Positions 26,109 to 34,040 of a DNA stretch of 64,000 nt are shown here, in pieces. Source of the stretch: CAZQKW01 sp964594075 (GTDB lineage Bacteria > Desulfobacterota > WTBG01 > CAIYCZ01); contig CAZQKW010000002.1 in the NCBI GenBank assembly GCA_964594075.1, forward strand, positions 1 to 64,000, given 5' to 3'. Positions within the stretch are counted from its first letter, which is position 1. Each line of letters starts with the position of its first letter. Below the pieces are notes generated by a model, which saw only the letters and a list, made by a program, of their open reading frames with translations, did not search any database and was not told the DNA's origin. Position numbers and translations under genes: made by a program.

Positions 26109-26987
26109 ATGAACAAATCAGAACATAACCTGCTGGCAAAAAAAGAACTGTTGGAGATTTTTATCAATCATCGGGTGCATTCTCCCTTTCCGGGTGACTG
26201 GGAAAGCATTTTTAAAGGGCTGGGATATGAGTTCTGGTCCCTGCGGGAGCTTGAGCCGACCGATCCTTTTAAAAATATCGACTGGAAAGCAACTGCAAAG
26301 ACCGGCAAGTATTTTGTGCGCGAATATCTTGCCGAAAGCTATTTCAATGTTATGCTATTGTATGATATCAGCGCGTCAGTGCAGTTTGGAAGAAAAGAGC
26401 TGTTGCAGGCGCATATTGCGGTTTCACTGGCATACAGCGCAATCACCAGTAATGACGGCTGCGGGCTTATTTTGTTTGCCGACGATATCGTTGGGTATAT
26501 TCCGCCGCGCATGGGTAAGTCGCACTTTATGGAAATATTGCATGCGATAGCTTATGCTGAGCCGGTTTCCTGCCGTGCAACAAATCTGAACATAGCGCTA
26601 ACCAAGCTCATCAATGAAGTGCCGGAGAGCCTGACGTTTATTCTATCAGATTTCATGTATCCGCTTGATATTCGCCACAGTTTTCACCATACCGTTCACG
26701 GCACCAATAAACATGAGGTTAAGGCAATCCAGGTGCTTGAGGAATGCGAAATTGCATTGCCGGAGAATGCTGCAGGAATTTTGCCGCTCTTTGATTATGA
26801 AAGCGGCCGCATGGCGGTGCTTGATCTCAGCACCTGGCAGACGTATAATGATATTATGCGGCAGCAGCGCGCTGAGACCAAGAATCAGCTTAATCGGGCG
26901 GGCATTGACATGGTGACCATCAGCCCGGCAGATGATTTTGCGCTTACCATAAACACCTTTATGAAAAGACCCCCATCAAGCTATTAA
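26109..26987 (+). CDS. DUF58 protein with VWA-like fold
   Basis: About 292 residues. The signature LRELEPTDPFKNIDWKATAKTG in the first quarter identifies DUF58. A degenerate VWA core follows, with LLYDISASVQFG (a DxSxS metal site) and FILSDFMYP. DUF58 proteins sit beside MoxR and are thought to be its substrates or adaptors. I start at the ATG at 26109; a TTG at 26100 overlapping the moxR stop is an alternative. Either way translation is coupled to moxR. Confidence 0.88.
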   Translation: MNKSEHNLLAKKELLEIFINHRVHSPFPGDWESIFKGLGYEFWSLRELEPTDPFKNIDWKATAKTGKYFVREYLAESYFNVMLLYDISASVQFGRKELLQAHIAVSLAYSAITSNDGCGLILFADDIVGYIPPRMGKSHFMEILHAIAYAEPVSCRATNLNIALTKLINEVPESLTFILSDFMYPLDIRHSFHHTVHGTNKHEVKAIQVLEECEIALPENAAGILPLFDYESGRMAVLDLSTWQTYNDIMRQQRAETKNQLNRAGIDMVTISPADDFALTINTFMKRPPSSY

Positions 26988-27003
26988 TAAAGGCACCTGC
27001 ACA

Positions 27004-28596
27004 ATGAATCAATGGTTCAATGAATTCCGTCATGGAGCGGTTATATGTGTGTTGGTTTTTATTGTAACGGCAAGTGTCTCAGATGCAGTAACTCGTTTCA
27101 ACCCGGTTACAAACGAAAAAAAGACCGCGGCAGTGTTCTCTTTTGACAGTATTTGGTTTTATAATGAAGGTGTAAAAGTCATCCCTGAAATAAGCCTCCA
27201 CTGGCTTACGGTTGTTTATGATCCCCGTTATAGTTCAAGTGATAATGAATTTGAAACAACCTATGACAGTTTTATCCGGGAAAAGTCCAAAACGTTACTT
27301 GATGCCAATAACCGTCTGGTCGAGTTCTTTTGCGATCGCAACCTTGCAGAAAATGCCTGCTTTTTTAGAATGCGTACCGGCTTGAATCTTCAGGATGTGC
27401 GGGAGCTTATCGCGCAGATAAATCAGGACGAGGCGGTGCAATATGTGCACCCCGCGCTTGTGATCGACAATAAAACGTTTGCCTTTTTCAATGTGTTTCA
27501 CATGGAATGGAAAACCAGCACGGACAAAGCTCAGCGGGAATCTCTGCTCAATGATGTTCATGCGGTTTTCAATGAGATAGAAAACTATTTCGCAGTTGAT
27601 GTAACGGCTATCCCCTTTTTCAAGGTGCTCAATTTATTAGCAGAAGATATCAGGGTGCTCAGGGCAACTCCGTATCTGGTTGAAATTAAACCGTCAATAA
27701 GAGCACAATTATCTCTTTATATGAGCGGCGGAAATATTGGAGACCGCATACCATTTACATTTACCATTTCTTTTTCCGATCGGGTGACTATTGATCCCAG
27801 CTCTATTGCTCTGATTAACCTCCGGCCATCAAATTTACAGAAGGAATTATTTGAGTGCACCTTTGACCCTTACGATTATTCCAAGGCGGTCACGAAAAGC
27901 CCCATTGTTATTACCGGCAACTTAAAATTCTTTGCGCCCGGCGAATTCACCCTGCCGCCCATTGTTATAAACTATACGTGTCCGGGCTGTTCGGGCAGCA
28001 CCGTACGTTCCTTTGAAACCAATCCTGTGGTATTTAAAGTTGCTTCTATAAGGCCGTCTAAATCAGAAACCGGGCTGATTGTTCCCTCCGAGCCCGTTGC
28101 CCCGAACTATAATGTGGCAGAGCTTCATGGACGCACAATACGGTATTTATGGCTTTGTGTGATCTCGTGTGCCGGGTTTATAGTGTGTGCCGCCCTTTTC
28201 TGTTATTTGTTATATAATGTCAGAAGAGAGCGAACGCTCCGCAACGTCAGAAAAAAAGAAGATCTTCTTGCTGAACAACTGCGACGGGTGCTGCAAACCA
28301 CTCCTGCCCAACCCCATTGGAGCTATTTGGCCGGCGTGGGTTCACTGTTGCGCGAGTTTCTCATCGCACGCTACGGAATTGATTTAAAATATAACGGTGG
28401 CAGCAGCGCCCAATTTGTGGCGACCATCAAAAGCTCTCTGCCGCCTGAGTGTGTCGACACCTTGCACATTATCCTTGCGGCCATTGATAACTGCGTTTCG
28501 CTTGAGAGTGAGACATATCCAGACATAGAACAGCTTCAACATGAAGTACTTAAGTTCATCGATCTGACAGCGCCTCAATTTGCAGCTCTCGGCTAA
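27004..28596 (+). CDS. BatD-like exported membrane protein of the MoxR-Bat operon
   Basis: 530 residues: an N-terminal signal or anchor (about 10-28), a long periplasmic region, one transmembrane helix at about 382-405, and a cytoplasmic tail of about 120 residues. The stretch at about 225-340 (IGDRIPFTFTISFSDRV onward to FAPGEFTLPPIVINYTCPGC) resembles the Ig-like domains of BatD. The region at about 90-160 has a fold pattern like peptidase propeptide domains, which is speculative. Its position between DUF58 and BatA supports the assignment. Confidence 0.65.
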   Translation: MNQWFNEFRHGAVICVLVFIVTASVSDAVTRFNPVTNEKKTAAVFSFDSIWFYNEGVKVIPEISLHWLTVVYDPRYSSSDNEFETTYDSFIREKSKTLLDANNRLVEFFCDRNLAENACFFRMRTGLNLQDVRELIAQINQDEAVQYVHPALVIDNKTFAFFNVFHMEWKTSTDKAQRESLLNDVHAVFNEIENYFAVDVTAIPFFKVLNLLAEDIRVLRATPYLVEIKPSIRAQLSLYMSGGNIGDRIPFTFTISFSDRVTIDPSSIALINLRPSNLQKELFECTFDPYDYSKAVTKSPIVITGNLKFFAPGEFTLPPIVINYTCPGCSGSTVRSFETNPVVFKVASIRPSKSETGLIVPSEPVAPNYNVAELHGRTIRYLWLCVISCAGFIVCAALFCYLLYNVRRERTLRNVRKKEDLLAEQLRRVLQTTPAQPHWSYLAGVGSLLREFLIARYGIDLKYNGGSSAQFVATIKSSLPPECVDTLHIILAAIDNCVSLESETYPDIEQLQHEVLKFIDLTAPQFAALG

Positions 28597-28602
28597 CCGT
28601 GT

Positions 28603-29706
28603 ATGAGTATTCAATACCCATGGGCATTGCTGCTCTTGTTATGTATCCCGGCAGTGCTCTTGATAAGAAAAAAATATATAAGCAGAACCGGCTATTCGTG
28701 GGTTTCTGTCATCAATAAGCAGATGCAGCCGGCAATGGTAAAACAATACGGGGCCCCGGTGCTGGCAAGTGCGGCTATGGTGTTTCTCGTGTTGGCGATT
28801 GCCAATATTCAATATTCAAGCTACTGGAAGAAAACTTACCTCGAATCAAAATGGATTATGCTGGTTCAGGATTTGTCCGGATCAATGGGGCGCCCCAGCG
28901 ATGAGCTTGGCCGTAAAACCCTGGGCGACGTGGCGCTTGAAGGCGCACATGCATTTATTGACATGCGCAGTGAAGACGACTTAATTGGCATTATTGCTTT
29001 TTCTAATTTAGCCCAGGTCATCGCGCCGCCTTCGTTTGACAAGGAGATTCTCACCAAAAAACTTGAAGTGCTGAGCAGAAAACGCGACTCTTTCATTTTT
29101 AGGGCGCTTACGGTAGGAGGCGCCACCAATGCTTCCTATGCGGCATGGCTTGCCGTCTGCGTGTTTTTTATGTTGCTCCCTGAGGAGAATCAACCGTCGT
29201 ACGAACAAATTAACGATTTGCGGTTTTCGTTGATGGGACACACCGCGCAACACATAGACATTCCTGAAAAATTAAAAAAAATAAATTTTGGCCAGGGCAT
29301 GGCTATCGTTCTTTTTACCGACGGCCGAATTGAAGCGAATAAAACCATTGAGGACGCGCAAAAAGGGCTGCTTAATTTTGTCAATGTAATAAATCTCATA
29401 AAACGGTTGGGCATCAAGCTGTATCTAATTGTCGTGGGAGGCGAGGTTAACAGCGAAGTGCGTCTTGCCCTTGAAGGACCTGCAGGCGATGTGTCCGCAG
29501 GCCACATATTTTATATGCCTCGCACGTTCGACATAAAAAAAATTACTGACGTATATAATGAAATTAATACAATGGAAAAAAATCGGTTACTGGTTACCTT
29601 AGAGAAACGAAAAAAAGATACCCGATGGTTTCTTGCAGCTTGTGCCGCATGCCTGATAGCAGGCTACTGTTTTTTATCAACGCTGCCATCTTTGAGAAAG
29701 ATTTAG
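28603..29706 (+). CDS. VWA-domain membrane protein, BatA-like
   Basis: 367 residues. Two N-terminal transmembrane helices (about 4-22 and 46-66) precede a von Willebrand A domain with the metal-ion site VQDLSGSMG (DxSxS), a conserved Thr in VGGATNAS and Asp in LFTDGR. A C-terminal helix (about 340-360) follows. This is the BatA/aerotolerance operon architecture. The domain contains a hydrophobic insert (AAWLAVCVFFMLL) that may be a further membrane-associated segment. It probably acts with the second VWA protein under control of the MoxR ATPase. Confidence 0.82.
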   Translation: MSIQYPWALLLLLCIPAVLLIRKKYISRTGYSWVSVINKQMQPAMVKQYGAPVLASAAMVFLVLAIANIQYSSYWKKTYLESKWIMLVQDLSGSMGRPSDELGRKTLGDVALEGAHAFIDMRSEDDLIGIIAFSNLAQVIAPPSFDKEILTKKLEVLSRKRDSFIFRALTVGGATNASYAAWLAVCVFFMLLPEENQPSYEQINDLRFSLMGHTAQHIDIPEKLKKINFGQGMAIVLFTDGRIEANKTIEDAQKGLLNFVNVINLIKRLGIKLYLIVVGGEVNSEVRLALEGPAGDVSAGHIFYMPRTFDIKKITDVYNEINTMEKNRLLVTLEKRKKDTRWFLAACAACLIAGYCFLSTLPSLRKI

Positions 29707-29710
29707 CAAC

Positions 29711-30466
29711 ATGACTAAGAATTCCCGCATTACCGTTGCCATCATTCTTCTGTCGGTTGGTTTTTTGTTGTGCAGCGTATATAGCTTCAGACAGTATCGC
29801 AGCAGCGCTGCTCAGGAACAACAGTATAGAGTTCTCCAGCACGAATTGCAAACCGCCGATGCTATCGCGGATGATCCTGCTGCAATAATTGCCTACAAAA
29901 AGCTGACGCCGTCACTCCCTGAAATTCAATTGCGCATCCTGCAGCGACAATGGCGCAGTGCTCTGTCACTTGTACAATCCCTTCAACGCATACGCTACCA
30001 TGGCGAGTTGCAGAACGAGACAGTAGCCTCCAGCGCGCGGCTTAAAAGCCATTTAACCGAAATGCTTGATCAGTGCAGTACCATGCTTGTCGATGCAGCC
30101 TCGCTGCGTGCCGATATCCTGTGGCAAGTGTATAATGCCTCGGGGGCTGCTAAACTGATGAATGCGTTTCTCATGCTTGATGATCAGCAGAGCGCAGACA
30201 AGGTGCAGGGTGTTATCCGCGATGCGCTGACCGATTTTAAGGCCGCAATTGAAGCGGCGGATAGAGCGGGCATATCGCCATTGCAGAGAAATATCCCCCG
30301 CTGGAACTTTGAACTTCTTAACGGTGAGCAATATATAAAAAAAATCGAAGCTGCGCGCACTGATATGGAAAAAAACCAGGCGCTCAAAGAGAACCTTGAA
30401 ACACTCATCCCGGAAATGGGCGGATATGCGCCTGGCGAGCCGATAGAAACAAAAATTAAAAAATAG
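29711..30466 (+). CDS. Membrane-anchored helical protein of the Bat operon, function unknown
   Basis: 251 residues with one N-terminal transmembrane helix (about 8-26) and a long, charged, mostly helical periplasmic part. I see no catalytic motif or TPR repeat; it occupies the slot where BatC often lies but does not look like it. It starts 4 bases after the BatA-like stop and ends 9 bases before the BatB-like gene. Confidence 0.7.
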   Translation: MTKNSRITVAIILLSVGFLLCSVYSFRQYRSSAAQEQQYRVLQHELQTADAIADDPAAIIAYKKLTPSLPEIQLRILQRQWRSALSLVQSLQRIRYHGELQNETVASSARLKSHLTEMLDQCSTMLVDAASLRADILWQVYNASGAAKLMNAFLMLDDQQSADKVQGVIRDALTDFKAAIEAADRAGISPLQRNIPRWNFELLNGEQYIKKIEAARTDMEKNQALKENLETLIPEMGGYAPGEPIETKIKK

Positions 30467-30475
30467 TCATAGGGA

Positions 30476-31489
30476 ATGAACGTTGAAAATAGCCACGTTG
30501 CATGGCTTCTTCTGTGTATTCCGGTATATATGTATGGCGCGCTTATCTCCCACAATGCCGCGCGACAATGGCTCTATCAATTTGCCCGGATAAAAAAACC
30601 GATCATTCCTGCAATTGTTTCAACCATTTTTTTTAGTCTGGCGCTGGCCGCAGCGATATTTGCATTGGCAGAGCCCAAAGTTCTTTATAACAAAACGGTC
30701 TTTAACCGGAGCGGAATTGATATCGCGATTGGTATTGACGTATCAAAATCAATGCTGGCAGAAGATGAAACGATTGCTGAGGAAGGGAAAAAGCTGTTTA
30801 CCATCCCTAACCGGCTCAATCGCGCGCGTTTTTGTGCTTTAAATATAATTTCTGCACTCCGTGGAGAACGGGTCGGCGTATTTATGTTTGCCAGCAAAGG
30901 TGTTATGGTAATTCCCCTGACCGCTGACTATGGATATTGCCGGTATATGCTCAAGCACTTGAACGACACCGCCATCACCATTCCCGGAAGCAATCTGGCG
31001 GAGGCCATATTAACCGGCATGTCTTTGTTTGACGAGTCATCACGCAAAACAGTAAAAACAATCATCATAATATCTGATGGCGAAGATACCAGCGATGATA
31101 AAGCGCCGATTTATGAAACGGCGCAGCGCGCCGCAACACAGGGGATTTTTATCTATACTGTTGGAACGGGCATGGGGCGAAGCGTCCTAATTCCCATCCG
31201 GGACGCTACCGGGGAAACCATAGTTGACTATTACCAGGATGAAGATGGCAGCTATCTCAAAACTCGGCTCGAACCGGACACATTAAAAAATATTGCTGCT
31301 ATTACCGGCGGCAATTATTTTCGCGTTCAGGATGAACGCTGCGAAGACAAAATTGTTGATGCAATCGTAAGCCGCGCACGCACCATCGAATATACAAAAA
31401 TAATCGAGCCCGCATGGTTTTATCTTTCGCCCCTATTACTGTGTGCGGCTTTGTTATTTTTTGCAATCGGCCTCATTACGGGGCGCTGA
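30476..31489 (+). CDS. VWA-domain membrane protein, BatB-like
   Basis: 337 residues: N-terminal transmembrane segments (about 8-24 and 42-62), a VWA domain with intact metal site IGIDVSKSM, Thr-containing TITIPGSNLAEAI and IIISDGEDT, and a C-terminal helix (about 310-332). This is the BatB half of the BatA/BatB pair. The AGGGA adjoining the ATG is too near to be an ideal ribosome site, so translation may be coupled to the preceding gene. Last gene of the MoxR cluster. Confidence 0.85.
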   Translation: MNVENSHVAWLLLCIPVYMYGALISHNAARQWLYQFARIKKPIIPAIVSTIFFSLALAAAIFALAEPKVLYNKTVFNRSGIDIAIGIDVSKSMLAEDETIAEEGKKLFTIPNRLNRARFCALNIISALRGERVGVFMFASKGVMVIPLTADYGYCRYMLKHLNDTAITIPGSNLAEAILTGMSLFDESSRKTVKTIIIISDGEDTSDDKAPIYETAQRAATQGIFIYTVGTGMGRSVLIPIRDATGETIVDYYQDEDGSYLKTRLEPDTLKNIAAITGGNYFRVQDERCEDKIVDAIVSRARTIEYTKIIEPAWFYLSPLLLCAALLFFAIGLITGR

Positions 31490-31637
31490 AAGGCGCTTAA
31501 GGCCGTTTTTCTGTCGTGGCAACGGTCCTATAGTATGCTATTATGAAACTGAGTGAAACCTCAAATCTTAGAGAGGAGGTGATGTTTTTTTTAAAAGGCC
31601 AAAAGGCTATAAGTAAAAAAGGATTGCGCTCCGCTCA

Positions 31638-31670
31638 TCTTCTATTGGTGCATGATGCGGTAATAGAAGA
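31638..31670 (+). promoter_or_regulatory. Leader hairpin upstream of the PotD-like gene
   Basis: A perfect 9-bp stem, TCTTCTATT (31638-31646) with AATAGAAGA (31662-31670), around a 15-base loop, 24 bases before the AGGAGG of the downstream gene. The 219-base gap 31490-31708 holds no convincing gene. The hairpin may stabilise the mRNA or regulate the binding-protein gene; it matches no riboswitch I know. Confidence 0.4.
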
Positions 31671-31708
31671 GAATAAGCAACACACCATTAAGACAGGAGG
31701 AATTTACC

Positions 31709-32809
31709 ATGAGAAAATTAATTCTGTTCATTATTATGCTGCTGTCATTAACTGTCGTGGCAGGAACCGGTTCAGCAATAGCTGCCTCCGAAACAATCAA
31801 CATTATGTGCTGGGAAGGCTATGCTGACCAAGCGGTTATAGATGATTTTAAAAGCCTCATAAAAGAAAAATATAAGATTGATGTTGAGGTTAAGCCGTCA
31901 TATGCTACCGGACAGGAAGACTTTTATAATGCCGCCAAGAAAGGGACGGCAGACATGATTTCGCCTCCTGCTGACATGGCTAAGACGCCGCGGTTTGACT
32001 GCTTTAAGAAAGGCAACATACTGCTTTCTGCTCTTGATATGAAAAATATTCCCAATGCGAAAAACATGCTGCCATTTTTCAAAGAAGACAAGTCGCTCAT
32101 CAAGGGCGAAAAACGCTACGGCCTGCCGTATAATTGCGGCCCCTACGGACTGGCGTATAATACTGATGTGGTCAAAAAAGCGCCCACAAGCTGGAACATT
32201 TTTTGGGATCCCCAGTATGCCGGCAAATACACCATCAACAATAATTTCCACAAAGTCAATATCTGGATTACTGCCCTTGCACTTGGGTATAAATATGAAG
32301 ATATTTTTAATATTGACAAGCTTGACCGGAACAAAATTCAGCCAAAGTTGAACGAACTGGTAAAAGGCGCAAAAAGCCTCTGGGATGGAGAAGCAAATGC
32401 GGATGAATTTCCTGAATTATCCCTTGCCACTACCTGGGGATTTGCAGTGGTCAAAGCAAATCAAAAAGGCGGGCACTGGAAGCTGGCTATGCCAAAAGAG
32501 GGAGGCACCGCATGGATAGACTACTGGTGTATCACCCAGGCGGCAAAAGGTCAGAAGAAAAAACTCTGTGAGGAGTGGATTAATCTGCAACTGTCGCCGA
32601 AATTCCAGGCAGCAGTTGTAAAGCAACAGGGCGTATCCCCGGTTGTGAATAATGTTGGCGACCTTGTGACGCCAGAAGAAAAAGTGCTGTTTAATGTGGG
32701 TAATAATGATTATTTTAAAACTGTGGCAATCTGGCAGGTTATGAGTGAGAAAACCGAAAAAGCCTTTGGTGAAATGTGGGCGGAAGCAAAAAAATTAGCA
32801 GGAAAGTAA
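31709..32809 (+). CDS. Periplasmic polyamine-type binding protein (PotD-like), orphan
   Basis: 366 residues: a signal peptide ending SAIAA, then the extracellular solute-binding family 1 pattern of spermidine/putrescine receptors (INIMCWEGYADQAVIDDFK at the mature N-terminus, MISPPADM, YGLPYNCGPYGLAYNTDVV, WIDYWCITQAAKG). AGGAGG at 31695-31700 gives 8-base spacing to the ATG. No permease or ATPase gene lies beside it and a terminator follows directly, so it is transcribed alone. The ligand could be a polyamine or another cationic or organic solute. Confidence 0.83.
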   Translation: MRKLILFIIMLLSLTVVAGTGSAIAASETINIMCWEGYADQAVIDDFKSLIKEKYKIDVEVKPSYATGQEDFYNAAKKGTADMISPPADMAKTPRFDCFKKGNILLSALDMKNIPNAKNMLPFFKEDKSLIKGEKRYGLPYNCGPYGLAYNTDVVKKAPTSWNIFWDPQYAGKYTINNNFHKVNIWITALALGYKYEDIFNIDKLDRNKIQPKLNELVKGAKSLWDGEANADEFPELSLATTWGFAVVKANQKGGHWKLAMPKEGGTAWIDYWCITQAAKGQKKKLCEEWINLQLSPKFQAAVVKQQGVSPVVNNVGDLVTPEEKVLFNVGNNDYFKTVAIWQVMSEKTEKAFGEMWAEAKKLAGK

Positions 32810-32841
32810 TTACCTGCCAGCATTACCACTTGTCAAATTTG

Positions 32842-32871
32842 TTACGGGCAGATTCATTAATCTGCCCGTAA
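32842..32871 (+). terminator. Terminator after the PotD-like gene
   Basis: A perfect 13-bp stem (32842-32854 with 32859-32871) with a 4-base loop, then a T-rich stretch, located between convergent genes. Confidence 0.8.
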
Positions 32872-32918
32872 TTCTATTAACTGATATATTTTTAGCGACA
32901 GACAGCTTACATGATGTT

Positions 32919-33407
32919 TTATGATGAGGCACATTCCGATAAATCGCCCTGAATTTTTGAAATAGCGTGAGGAATTGCTTTTAAAATGGCGGCCAGATTT
33001 TCTTGCGCTGCTTTTGGACTTCCCGGAAGATTAATTATCAGCGTTTTTCCTCTTATGCCTGCCATCGCCCGCGAAATTACTGCATGGGGTGTTTTTTTAA
33101 GACTTTCCAACCGCATTGCTTCAGCCATGCCCGGAATATCCCGTTCAATGACCATCCTTGTCGCATCAGGAGTAACATCTCGCGGTGCCACGCCGGTACC
33201 TCCGGTGGTAACAACCAGGTCAAGATGAAACGCATCAGCGTATTGCTCAAGCTTTTCTTTTATAATGTCAATCTCATCGGGGATAATGTCATATTTCTCA
33301 ACTACGGCACCAATGTCCGATAACAGCGATGCCACCGCCGGCCCGCTGGCATCTTCGCGCTCGTGGCGGGCGCCTTTATCGCTAATGGTGAGGATTCCTG
33401 CTTTCAT
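32919..33407 (-). CDS. mogA: Molybdopterin adenylyltransferase (MogA/MoaB family)
   Basis: A molybdenum-cofactor enzyme that adenylates molybdopterin before metal insertion. From the ATG at 33407 it begins MKAGILTISDKGARHERED, where the family starts, giving 162 residues. Upstream in-frame GTG and ATG codons at 33419 and 33413 are less likely. The conserved TTGGTGVAPRDVTPDAT and INLPGSPKAAQENL are present. It implies molybdo- or tungsto-enzymes in this organism; none is encoded in the window. Confidence 0.93.
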   Translation of the reverse strand: MKAGILTISDKGARHEREDASGPAVASLLSDIGAVVEKYDIIPDEIDIIKEKLEQYADAFHLDLVVTTGGTGVAPRDVTPDATRMVIERDIPGMAEAMRLESLKKTPHAVISRAMAGIRGKTLIINLPGSPKAAQENLAAILKAIPHAISKIQGDLSECASS

Positions 33408-33508
33408 AAGCATAATCACAATTTAAAAGAAACCATTTAATTGGGCCGTGCCGTAATTTTTCATTTTATTTCACGAATATTGCGTCGCTTCGCTCGGTAT
33501 GGACACTA

Positions 33509-34024
33509 TCATATTTTTCCGCGTTTACCCAGCTCGCGAAGCGCCTGACGCGCAACAAGCGGATTAACATTTTTATCCTTCGCAATATTCCGCAGGTCCT
33601 TTTCCATGACGTGGCCCAGGAGCCGTAAAGAAACACTCGGAGGGGTTTTGGGATTGACGATAACAGCAAGCTTAATCCGGTAATTTTTAAGCCATTCTTT
33701 TTTAAGCGCTATCTGTTTAACGACTTCATCAGAAAGACTTCTATTTGTGGCAAACGATAACACATCTTCTTCCTTCAGTTTTGGGCTGTTAATAACAGCG
33801 GTTACCACTATACGATTCGGATCTTTAATTAAAATGTTTCTCGCCTCTCTATTGCCGACTGTTGCCAGTTTAATTTTTTCACTTACGCTCATTTTTAAAA
33901 TTTGCGCATAGAGAGACTCTGATATTTTTATTTCGTCTGACGGCTCTGATTGTTCCCCCCCTTCTTCTATTAGTTCTTTAGGGAATTGCGATACCTCTTC
34001 AGGATCAATTTGATTATTAACCAT
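33509..34024 (-). CDS. Helical-repeat protein of unknown function downstream of fusA
   Basis: 171 residues from the ATG at 34024, 16 bases past the fusA stop. A TTG within fusA could add 14 residues. The N-terminal 50 residues are acidic and probably disordered. The rest is a series of short helices with repeating patterns such as REARNILIKDPN, VVTAVINSPKL and NPKTPPSVSLRLL, resembling leucine-rich-repeat-variant or HEAT-like proteins. There is no signal peptide. Likely co-transcribed with fusA. No function can be assigned. Confidence 0.7.
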   Translation of the reverse strand: MVNNQIDPEEVSQFPKELIEEGGEQSEPSDEIKISESLYAQILKMSVSEKIKLATVGNREARNILIKDPNRIVVTAVINSPKLKEEDVLSFATNRSLSDEVVKQIALKKEWLKNYRIKLAVIVNPKTPPSVSLRLLGHVMEKDLRNIAKDKNVNPLVARQALRELGKRGKI

Positions 34025-34040
34025 TGTTTTAAAAACAGGG

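Noticed and set aside
28603..31489. VWA proteins as a cobalt or magnesium chelatase complex with MoxR
   Set aside because: Both VWA proteins carry N- and C-terminal membrane helices and flank Bat-type genes; no chelatase large subunit is present.
31543..31827. 94-codon frame upstream of and overlapping the PotD-like gene
   Set aside because: It overlaps the well-supported signal-peptide region of the binding protein in another frame and has no family resemblance.
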